A stretch of 9,486 nt of DNA from JBPEXY01 sp052031065 (GTDB taxonomy: Bacteria; Pseudomonadota; Gammaproteobacteria; Immundisolibacterales; Immundisolibacteraceae), in contig JBPEXY010000001.1 of NCBI GenBank assembly GCA_052031065.1, positions 1 to 9,486 on the forward strand, read 5' to 3'. Both the position numbers and the translations under genes were made by a program. This document shows positions 1 to 6,071 of the stretch, piece by piece. How positions within the stretch are numbered: position 1 is the first letter of the stretch; every line of letters begins with the position of its first letter. The notes under the pieces were generated by a model. The model had not been told where the DNA came from, ran no database searches, and saw nothing but the letters and a program-made list of their open reading frames with translations.

Positions 1-905
1 ATAAAGGCCATGCCGGGAATCGACATGGGGGTGGGGTCCCCGGCGCCAACCATGGCAATGCGGCCGCCGGGGCGGGCGATCTGAAATGCCTCTTCCTGGG
101 CAAAGTGGCTGCCGGAGCACTCCAGAACGACATCGGCACCGCGGCCATCGGTCATCTGCATAATCAGTTCTGCGCGCTGGGCGTTGTCGGTGGTTTCGAT
201 GTTGCAGGTCTGGTCGGCACCAAAGGCTGTGGCCACCTGCAGGCGGGCATCCGGTGCGCCAAAGTTAATGACGTTCTTGGCACCCATGGCCCGGGCCACT
301 ACCACACCATATAACCCCACCGGGCCGCTACCTTGAACGACCACCGTGTCCGATGGGCGAATTCCACCGACCCGGTCGGTGGCGTGCATGATGGTGCGCA
401 GTGCGCAGCTGGCGGAGGAGGCCCAGTGGCTGGGCACTTCATCTGGCACTTTCACCACGTGGCAGCCGGGCAGTATGTAGTTGTACTGGGAGAAACCGCC
501 GATCACGTAGGGATGGACGGTGGAATCGGCATAACCGTAGGGGGTGAAGTTGGTGCAGAGCGTCGGCTCGTGGGCCACCGCGCAGTAGTAGCACTTGCCA
601 CAGTAGGAGTAGGCCCAGATCAGCCGGTCGCCAGTGGTGATGGGGGTGCCGGCCACGTCGACCTCGCGGCCTTTGCCCTGCGCCTCGATCTTACCGACCA
701 TTTCGTGGCCAAGAATGCACGGGGTTTTGGAGATCGGTGCCAGCGCGCCGAGGGTGATGTGATGGTCGGTTCCGCAAATGGTGGCCCGGTCGATTTTGAC
801 AATAATGCCGCCATCGTCGACGGGGGGCACTTCAAGTTCGCGAACTTCCAGCGGCTGGTGATAATCCGGCAGTACGGTTGCTGAGCATTTATGGGGGGCG
901 TTCAT
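1..905 (-). CDS. Zinc-dependent alcohol dehydrogenase (MDR family), 3' end outside window
   Basis: Medium-chain zinc alcohol dehydrogenase, expected to oxidise an alcohol to an aldehyde or ketone with NAD(P). About 301 residues are visible; the C-terminus is cut by the left edge. I translated it by hand from ATG 905-903. Visible catalytic-zinc ligands are C44 (in TICGTDHH), H67-E68 (GHE) and C167 (in SASCALRT). The structural zinc lobe is C102-x2-C105-x2-C108-x8-C117. The Rossmann turn is GSGPVG at 192-197. The residue expected to be Asp at the end of the second beta strand of the nucleotide fold is Gly in NFGAPDAR, so plain NAD preference is not assured. The start codon overlaps the aldehyde dehydrogenase stop (ATGA), implying translational coupling and work on the same alcohol/aldehyde series. 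Layout resembles threonine-dehydrogenase-like and phosphonate-associated ADHs; the substrate is unknown. Confidence 0.9.
   Translation of the reverse strand, partial: MNAPHKCSATVLPDYHQPLEVRELEVPPVDDGGIIVKIDRATICGTDHHITLGALAPISKTPCILGHEMVGKIEAQGKGREVDVAGTPITTGDRLIWAYSYCGKCYYCAVAHEPTLCTNFTPYGYADSTVHPYVIGGFSQYNYILPGCHVVKVPDEVPSHWASSASCALRTIMHATDRVGGIRPSDTVVVQGSGPVGLYGVVVARAMGAKNVINFGAPDARLQVATAFGADQTCNIETTDNAQRAELIMQMTDGRGADVVLECSGSHFAQEEAFQIARPGGRIAMVGAGDPTPMSIPGMAF
902..905 (-). other. ATGA stop/start overlap
   Basis: The TGA stop of the aldehyde dehydrogenase (904-902) overlaps the ATG of the alcohol dehydrogenase (905-903) in a 4-base ATGA. This is the usual arrangement for translational coupling within an operon. 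Confidence 0.9.
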
Positions 906-2377
906 CCGAGTCCAATCTCCACGTTTTTGCGCCCTTCGGCGCCGAAATAGTGCACCGCCTTCATCTGACAGAAGGAGGCGAGTTCTTCGAGGTTTTCTTC
1001 CGAGCCGACGCCGGAGTTTTTGGCACCGGCAAAGCCAAAGCCGGGAAAATGTTTGGTGCTGCCGTTGATCCAGACGGTGCCGGATTCAAAGTGGCGGGCC
1101 AGCTCCATTGCCCGGTCGATATCCTGGGTCCAGACGCTGGCGGTGAGGCCGTATTCCACCTCGTTGACCACTGATAGCATCTCGTCTTCATCGTCCCAGG
1201 GGATCAGCGCCAGCACCGGGCCGAACACCTCTTCGCGGAACAGGGTGTGGTCCGGGGTGACGTCGTAAAACACGGTGGGCGGTACAAAGTAGCCTTTGTC
1301 GAAAGGCGGCTCCATCATCCGCTCGCCGCCGGTCAGCACCGGCAGGCCCTCTTCTTTGGAGACGTTGATGTAGTGCATGACCTTTTCAAACTGGCCGGTG
1401 GTGGAGATCGCCGCCATCAGGGTTTTCGGGTCTTGCGGGTCGCCGATTTTGATCGCCTCGCACGCCTCCTTGATCGCTTTTTTACCCTGCTCATAGACCG
1501 AGCGGTGAATAAAAATCCGCGTGGTGGAGCCGCAGCTTTGACCGGCGGTCTGGTAGAAGTTCATGCCGTGCACGGCGGAGCGAAACGCCTGCTCGGTGTT
1601 GGCATCGGGGTAGATCACCATCGGGTTTTTACCGCCCAGCTCAAAGGTGAAATCCTTGATATGGCCGCTTTTAGCTGCGACACCATAGAACGCCAGGGCG
1701 GCATTTTTGCCGCCGGTGAGGGTGATGCGTTTGATGTCCTTGTGACCAACAATACCTTCACCGACCGGAATGCCGCCAGTGAGTATCTGAATCAGTCCTG
1801 GCGGCAGGATCGGCGCCAGCATTTCACCCATCCGCAGGGTACTCAGGCTGGTGAACTCCGACGGTTTGATGATTAGGGAGTTGCCCATCAGCAAGGGTGC
1901 GGCGATGCGCATGATGCTGAACATCAGCGGATGGTTAAAGGCGCAAAAGCGGGCCACTACGCCGTAGGGTTGGGGCAGGGTGAAATGGATGTTGTCGCCG
2001 GTCCAGCGGTCACCACCCTTGCCCATGACCTGCGGTGCCAGACCCATCTGAAAGCGCAGCAGGGCGACAGCGAACCTGGTGTCCGCCTCCATCACATGGC
2101 GCGGGCTACCAGTGTCGAGAATATCCAGTTCGGCCAGTTCCTGGCCATTTTTCTCCAGCAGGGTGGCGATTTCGCCAACCTTGGCGATACGGCCGAACAG
2201 CGGCACTTTTGCCCACTCTTTTTGCGCCGCTTTGGCACCAGCGACGGCCTCCTCGACCACGCTGGCGCATTCGGGTACGGTGCCGATTACCTCGCCGGTA
2301 GCGGGGTTGATGGTTTCATACCGCTCTTTGACATCTGGAAACTGGTTATTGACCAGCGGGTTAAAGTGATAACCCAT
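902..2377 (-). CDS. NAD(P)-dependent aldehyde dehydrogenase
   Basis: Complete 491-residue member of the aldehyde dehydrogenase superfamily (PF00171), cytosolic, oxidising an aldehyde to the carboxylic acid. Key residues are all present: oxyanion Asn N148 in FNHP, cofactor Lys K171 in KPSE, general base E246 in FELGGKN, catalytic C282 in GQSCGS, and the EEVFGPV motif near 382-388. The length is normal for the family. The start at 2377 is supported by an AAGGAGAGGAG ribosome site just upstream. Its stop overlaps the start of the downstream alcohol dehydrogenase, so the two are probably made together. It lies 137 bp after the remnant of a Rieske oxygenase gene. It resembles betaine-aldehyde or hydroxymuconic-semialdehyde type ALDHs only at family level; the substrate cannot be told from sequence. 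Confidence 0.95.
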   Translation of the reverse strand: MGYHFNPLVNNQFPDVKERYETINPATGEVIGTVPECASVVEEAVAGAKAAQKEWAKVPLFGRIAKVGEIATLLEKNGQELAELDILDTGSPRHVMEADTRFAVALLRFQMGLAPQVMGKGGDRWTGDNIHFTLPQPYGVVARFCAFNHPLMFSIMRIAAPLLMGNSLIIKPSEFTSLSTLRMGEMLAPILPPGLIQILTGGIPVGEGIVGHKDIKRITLTGGKNAALAFYGVAAKSGHIKDFTFELGGKNPMVIYPDANTEQAFRSAVHGMNFYQTAGQSCGSTTRIFIHRSVYEQGKKAIKEACEAIKIGDPQDPKTLMAAISTTGQFEKVMHYINVSKEEGLPVLTGGERMMEPPFDKGYFVPPTVFYDVTPDHTLFREEVFGPVLALIPWDDEDEMLSVVNEVEYGLTASVWTQDIDRAMELARHFESGTVWINGSTKHFPGFGFAGAKNSGVGSEENLEELASFCQMKAVHYFGAEGRKNVEIGLG

Positions 2378-2478
2378 CGCTCCTCTCCTTTTTGATTATT
2401 GACTGACAGATCGTGCCATTTGGCAGGCGCTTTCAGTCGGTTAAATATTTCTGTTCTGGTCTCTGACTCCCTGTGTGG

Positions 2479-2502
2479 TCAACCAGTGTGATCAACCAGT
2501 GT
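2479..2502. repeat. 13-bp-period tandem repeat, TCAACCAGTGT x2
   Basis: The 11-mer tcaaccagtgt occurs at 2479-2489 and again at 2492-2502, a period of 13 bases. A weaker partial copy lies next to it (minus strand ACACAGG). It sits in the 137-bp gap between the Rieske remnant and the aldehyde dehydrogenase, about 100 bp before the ALDH start. It could be a regulator site or simple slippage; nothing in the sequence decides this. Confidence 0.5.
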
Positions 2503-2514
2503 CTGTATTGCCGC

Positions 2515-2935
2515 TCAGGCAGGCCCGGGGTGGGCAAAACCCATTAATTCCCGGTAATGGCTCCACCAGAGCAGGTTGGCGGTTTCGTTATTCTGGTTGG
2601 CCTGGTCGGAAAGCTGGTTTTCATCAGCGATACCTTAACCGGGCGGTAGCATTGGCGCTGGCTGGCTGGCTGGCTGCGGAATACGGTGGTGTTTGCGATC
2701 CAGGTCGCGGTTGACGATCAGCGGTCATTTGCCGATCTGGAAAGTTTTTAAAAGCGCCCGGCTCGGGCAGTTCGCTGATGTGGGCAACCGGATGCCAGGT
2801 GGGGCCATAGAATATTTTCTCCAGTTCGCTCTTGTAGAGATCCTCGCGGCTGAAGATGCTGCCGGGTACTGCGCTAAGTCCGGCGGGCCAATTGAGTTCG
2901 AGCTGTAGCGGGTCCTTGGAATGGGGCGCGTTCAT
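2515..2935 (-). pseudogene. Remnant of a second Rieske oxygenase alpha-subunit gene, internally deleted and frameshifted
   Basis: A decayed paralogue of the neighbouring Rieske oxygenase. From ATG 2935, after an intact GGGAG ribosome site, about 65 codons read cleanly and align with that protein's N-terminus (for example FYGPTWHPVAH against FYGPVWHPVAH). The frame then breaks near 2740. A shifted frame gives FQIGK, a stop, then PLIVNRD, matching the intact LGEVPLLVIRGD. Further shifts follow in a CCAGCCAGCCAGC stretch where the first Rieske CxH should be. The sequence then jumps near 2640 to the extreme C-terminus: 2635-2515 encodes NNETANLLWWSHYRELMGF, matching NDEVANTVWWEWYREQLGF. Thus the second Rieske ligand pair and the whole catalytic domain (about 250 codons) are missing. 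A 103-codon open frame (2935-2624) exists, but its last third is nonsense. The N-termini share roughly half their residues, so this is an old paralogue and not a fresh copy. Confidence 0.85.
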
Positions 2936-2985
2936 CCGGGTTCTCCCTGGCGTGGTGTATCAAAATGGCGCGCTTGAACCTGGAG

Positions 2986-3019
2986 GTGACAATCGGGCGT
3001 GACAGCGCCCGATTGTCAC
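2986..3019. other. 14-bp perfect inverted repeat between the Rieske gene and its remnant
   Basis: gtgacaatcgggcg (2986-2999) and its exact reverse complement (3006-3019) flank a 6-base loop. It starts 16 bases after the Rieske stop on the minus strand. No T-run follows on either strand, so it is not a standard intrinsic terminator. A 3'-end RNA-stabilising hairpin or a protein site is possible. Confidence 0.75.
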
Positions 3020-3034
3020 ACTGGCGTGAGCTTA

Positions 3035-4228
3035 TTATTCGGGGACGCGCGGGAAGCCGAGCTGCTCCCGGTACCACTCCCACCAGACAGTGTTGGCCAC
3101 TTCATCATTCTGGGCACCGTTGTAGGGGTCCATATCCTTGGTGATCCCTTTGAGGAAATAGGAGCTGCTCGGTGAGGTGGTCGCGGCATTCTGAATGCGG
3201 TGGAACACGGCAGCATCTTCGAGGCTTATCAGGCCGCTTGGTCCGAGCAGATTGGATGATTGGTTCAGCCGGTGTTTGACCATCTCGGCATCGTCATCCT
3301 GGTGGGCAAAGTAGGCCCAGTGGACTTCTGTTTTGTTCACGCCGCGAGGCATCGGGAAACGTACGTTGATCATGTCGAGGTGTTTGGTGGCCACCGTCAT
3401 CAGGCTTGGCACCACGACATAGGAGCCCTTGGAGGGATCGACACCTCTGAACTTGAGCACGCTGTCGTCTTTCAGTACGTCGGTTTTACCGGCCTCTTTG
3501 AGCTGGGAGACCAGGGCCAGGTTGCCGTTTTTTTCCACTGCGCAGAACCCTTTGCCCCCCTGCCAGTTGAGCATGCGAAAAGCAGCGTGGAGTAGAGGTG
3601 GGTGGTAACCGTCGTTATCTCGATAGGCTTTCCAGTTGGCGTTGTAGGTGACCTTCTGGTAGCCAAGCAAGGTTAAACGGCCATCTCCGCCGAGAGTGGC
3701 CTGCAAATGTTCCGCAGTGCGACCCAGGTACTGGTCCAGCGGCTGGGCGTTGTCCGGGTCAAGGGTGACAAATAACAGGCCGAAAAAATCTTCGGTGTGT
3801 ACCCCTTCAAGATTGAATTTTGATTTGCTGAAATCTTCTGGAAAGTTATCGTCTCCCGGGCAGACCCGGAGCTCGCCTTTTTGATCAAAGATCCAGCGGT
3901 GGTAGGGGCACTCGAATTCGGGTTTGTTCCCCATGAAACCGGTGACCAACATGGTGCCGCGGTGGGAGCAGGCATTCTGGAATATCCGCACCTTGTTGTC
4001 GTCGCCACGGATCACCAGCAGTGGGACTTCTCCCAGGTAGGTGGTTTTATAGTCACCGGGGTTGGGGACTTCGCTGACGTGGGCGACCGGATGCCAGACC
4101 GGGCCATAGAACAGTTTCTGCAGCTCCAGTTCATAGATATCTTCGCGCAGGAAAACTTCCTTCGGAACTTCGTTGATCGGCTTGGGCCATTGAAAAACAT
4201 CTTTTAGAGGATTGTTGGGTGCGTTCAT
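3035..4228 (-). CDS. Rieske non-heme iron oxygenase, alpha subunit
   Basis: Catalytic subunit of a ring-hydroxylating or demethylating type oxygenase, 397 residues. The N-terminal Rieske [2Fe-2S] domain has C87-x-H89 (CSHRG) and C107-x2-H110 (CPYHRW) with 17 residues between the pairs. The C-terminal domain has the mononuclear iron triad H209, H214 (in DGYHPPLLH) and probably D338 (in SLEDAAVFHRIQ). The bridging Asp is D206. The stretch between NWK and that Asp is shorter than in naphthalene dioxygenase. The start at 4228 follows GGAG at good spacing and gives MNAP, as in the paralogous remnant; an upstream TTG at 4255 is rejected. No beta subunit, ferredoxin or reductase is encoded nearby, so it is probably an alpha-only enzyme fed by reductases elsewhere. 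It lies just after an intrinsic terminator, so its expression may be set apart from the upstream diiron genes. Substrate unknown. Confidence 0.93.
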   Translation of the reverse strand: MNAPNNPLKDVFQWPKPINEVPKEVFLREDIYELELQKLFYGPVWHPVAHVSEVPNPGDYKTTYLGEVPLLVIRGDDNKVRIFQNACSHRGTMLVTGFMGNKPEFECPYHRWIFDQKGELRVCPGDDNFPEDFSKSKFNLEGVHTEDFFGLLFVTLDPDNAQPLDQYLGRTAEHLQATLGGDGRLTLLGYQKVTYNANWKAYRDNDGYHPPLLHAAFRMLNWQGGKGFCAVEKNGNLALVSQLKEAGKTDVLKDDSVLKFRGVDPSKGSYVVVPSLMTVATKHLDMINVRFPMPRGVNKTEVHWAYFAHQDDDAEMVKHRLNQSSNLLGPSGLISLEDAAVFHRIQNAATTSPSSSYFLKGITKDMDPYNGAQNDEVANTVWWEWYREQLGFPRVPE

Positions 4229-4286
4229 AACGGAGCTCCGGTCGTGGGAGTGCAAAAGGTGTCGTGGCGTTGAAGATTTCTCAGTT

Positions 4287-4314
4287 GAAAAAGCCGGACA
4301 CGAGGTCCGGCTTT
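4287..4314 (-). terminator. Intrinsic terminator after the ferritin-like diiron gene
   Basis: A perfect 10-bp stem, aaagccggac (4290-4299) with gtccggcttt (4305-4314), encloses a 5-base loop. On the minus strand it is followed by five T (complement of 4288-4292). It lies about 20 bases after the stop at 4335 and about 60 bases before the Rieske start, so it should stop or reduce read-through into the Rieske genes. On the plus strand the trailing T-run is only three bases. Confidence 0.85.
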
Positions 4315-4334
4315 ATGCTCGTTCTCCGTTTAGC

Positions 4335-5162
4335 TTACGCCGCTTTTCGGTAGAGGGTAAACCCGCTCAGCGTGTCATTCATCACCGCATCGCAGATTTC
4401 GGCAACTTCAGCTTCGCTCAGTGGGTCGAGGAACTGTTCGTTGCGCTGGCGCACTTCCTGGCAGCGGGCCAGTCGCAACTGCCGGTAAAGCTCATCCAGG
4501 TCGACACCGAAATCATCAGAGTATTCCTGGCAAAGCTCAGCCAGTTCTTCCGGGCCATGCTCCAGTTCGTCAATGGCGATGCCTTCCTGCAGTTTGGCGG
4601 CCTGCTTGAAGAAATCGTCGTGCGGCGGTAGCTGGCTCATGCACCAGTGCCAGCCGCCAGCAGCTCCTTCCAGAGTAGCTCCGAAAATTTTGGCTACCCA
4701 GGGATGCTGAGTTTTGATGTAGGGCACATGGCCGGCCAGGTACTTGTGATGCTCCGGCCAGCGGTCTTTCATTGCCAGCATGGAGTCGTCGAGGGCCATC
4801 TGACCATTCTCGATGTTGGCGACCACATATCGATAGATATCCGGCACCGGGATTTCGGCGTTCTCGCCAATGGTACGGTTGACCAGGTTGTAGTACGCCT
4901 GGAAGTGGGCCACCTCTTCTTTCACGGTTTCAAAATAGGCATCCATTTGGCGACCATCAGCGCCATTGCGAATCGCTTCTTTGGCTTTGTCAGAATGCAG
5001 CATGATGGCACCAAACTCCTTGCCCATCTGCAGGCAGAGCCAGTTCAGGTCGCGTTCCGGCGTGCGCTTCTCGATATAGGCCAGGATCACCTGGTTCACC
5101 GCTTCGGCTCCCTGGTCGAGAATGCGGGTAATTTCGTGCTGAATCTCCTTGGCAGTAGCCAT
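4335..5162 (-). CDS. Ferritin-like diiron protein, putative oxygenase or oxidase
   Basis: A 275-residue, mostly helical protein of no family I can name with certainty. It carries a complete ferritin-like diiron set: E49 (helix with GKEFGAIML), E83-x2-H86 (KEEVAHFQAYY), E165 (ATLEGAAGGWHW) and E199-x2-H202 (IDELEHGPEEL). That is one Glu, ExxH, one Glu, ExxH in order across four helices, the classic carboxylate-bridged diiron arrangement. It is longer than ferritin or rubrerythrin and lacks a rubredoxin CxxC tail. No signal peptide or membrane span is seen. The start has a GAGGAG ribosome site. It follows HDO2 by 75 bp and ends at a terminator, so HDO1, HDO2 and this gene form one natural unit. 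An oxygen-using step with the HDO pair is inferred from position only. Confidence 0.75.
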   Translation of the reverse strand: MATAKEIQHEITRILDQGAEAVNQVILAYIEKRTPERDLNWLCLQMGKEFGAIMLHSDKAKEAIRNGADGRQMDAYFETVKEEVAHFQAYYNLVNRTIGENAEIPVPDIYRYVVANIENGQMALDDSMLAMKDRWPEHHKYLAGHVPYIKTQHPWVAKIFGATLEGAAGGWHWCMSQLPPHDDFFKQAAKLQEGIAIDELEHGPEELAELCQEYSDDFGVDLDELYRQLRLARCQEVRQRNEQFLDPLSEAEVAEICDAVMNDTLSGFTLYRKAA

Positions 5163-5237
5163 ATTGCTCTCCTCTTCAGTGCTATCGGTCGGTTGTGTGG
5201 TCAGTTAACGGGTTACCTGATGACTGCTGTTTGTCGA

Positions 5238-5963
5238 TCAGGCCGCTGTCGGGATCGACGCTCCGGCGGCATCCAGTTCATCGCCCAGCTCCTTGATACC
5301 CTCGTAAAACAGGGTTGCGGCATTCAGGGCGGTATCCAGCCCGGCGAGCACATCTTGCGCCAGTTCGTCGCTGGTCACATGGTTGCGGATGGGCCGCCAG
5401 ACCTGTTTGCCAGCGTGCTCAAGATCGGCTATTTCGTGGTAGGTGAAGAAGAACACCTGCTCTTCGGTGAGGCCGAGGTCCTTCTGCCATTTTTTGCCGC
5501 TCATACTGGTTTCGCCGGCATAGGCGGTCAGCACAAACTCTTCCAGTGAGGTGGAGAGCCAGCCGACGATCCAGTGACGATTGCGGCAGAGGTTTTCGGT
5601 GATGTTGTTGTAAAGATCAACCTTGGGGACAGGTTTGGCGTTATCCAGCTGGGCATTGGTTAAGCCGACGTTGCGGCCCATTTCCCAGAGTATTTTGGTG
5701 TGGGCTGCTTCAATGCCTTTATCGTAGACCAGCTCTTCGAGCATCTGGCCGATGGTTTTGCGGACTACAGCCTGGTCTGGGCAGCGGCCCATCCACGCGG
5801 GACGCCAGACAGAGCTGAACATGCGGTTGCGAATAGAATGCTGCAGCATCCACGCCTGTGCTGACCCCGGTGTCAGTGGTTCGTGGAACCAGGACCAGTT
5901 GACCGCCTCAGCGACACAGCGCTCTGCAATGGTGTCGACAATATCGTCTCCCGGTGTTGCCAT
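5238..5963 (-). CDS. Heme-oxygenase-like diiron oxidase/oxygenase (HDO) paralogue 2
   Basis: A 241-residue, all-helical cytosolic protein, probably of the heme-oxygenase-like diiron superfamily (TenA/PqqC fold, as in UndA, CADD and the SznF core). Likely metal ligands are E85-x2-H88 (GIEAAHTK), E142 (LEEFVL) and H176-x3-D180-x2-H183 (YHEIADLEH). The HxxxDxxH block is the strongest family mark. Start ATG 5963 is preferred: it has GGGGAG seven bases upstream and gives MATPGD as in paralogue 1; a TTG 16 codons earlier is rejected. It is about 70% identical by eye to the next gene upstream, with one 56-bp stretch identical even at silent sites. Known members desaturate, decarboxylate or cleave C-C and C-N bonds using O2. 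Which reaction applies here is unknown. A plain structural or PqqC-like role is less likely given the intact ligand set. Confidence 0.8.
   Translation of the reverse strand: MATPGDDIVDTIAERCVAEAVNWSWFHEPLTPGSAQAWMLQHSIRNRMFSSVWRPAWMGRCPDQAVVRKTIGQMLEELVYDKGIEAAHTKILWEMGRNVGLTNAQLDNAKPVPKVDLYNNITENLCRNRHWIVGWLSTSLEEFVLTAYAGETSMSGKKWQKDLGLTEEQVFFFTYHEIADLEHAGKQVWRPIRNHVTSDELAQDVLAGLDTALNAATLFYEGIKELGDELDAAGASIPTAA
5722..5777. repeat. 56-bp tract identical to 6559-6614 (paralogue copy)
   Basis: This stretch of HDO2 is base-for-base identical to 6559-6614 in HDO1. It encodes roughly DQAVVRKTIGQMLEELVYD. Silent differences are common on either side of it, so the identity is sharper than protein constraint alone would give. 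Confidence 0.9.
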
Positions 5964-6071
5964 ATCTTCTCCCCTCTTTATTGTGTTAACAGCTGCTTTT
6001 GGTCTAACCAACGATGTTCGTACTGCAGGCAGACTGTGTCAAGCCGGCCAGCTTCCCGGACTAACTGTTCG

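Noticed and set aside
333..884. 183-codon open frame on the plus strand
   Set aside because: It is antisense to the alcohol dehydrogenase, whose zinc and Rossmann motifs prove the minus-strand frame; the composition is the Gly/Val/His-rich pattern of a shadow frame.
1247..2395. Plus-strand open frames of 209 and 154 codons
   Set aside because: They lie opposite the aldehyde dehydrogenase, which has all its catalytic residues; the frames have no recognisable motifs.
2405..2435. Possible sigma-54 site (minus strand TGGCACGATCTGTC) upstream of ALDH
   Set aside because: The -24 half looks good, but the required GC of the -12 half is missing at the right spacing.
2624..2935. 103-codon frame as an intact small gene
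   Set aside because: Only its first 65 residues match the Rieske paralogue; the rest is a frameshifted tail, and the true C-terminus lies further on in another frame.
4229..4255. Upstream TTG start for the Rieske oxygenase
   Set aside because: The ATG at 4228 has GGAG at good spacing and gives the MNAP start shared with the paralogous remnant.
4647..5549. 300-codon plus-strand open frame
   Set aside because: It spans the antisense of the ferritin-like gene and part of HDO2, crosses their intergenic gap, and has no recognisable domain.
5964..6011. Upstream TTG start for HDO2
   Set aside because: The ATG at 5963 has a strong ribosome site and gives the MATPGD start shared with HDO1.
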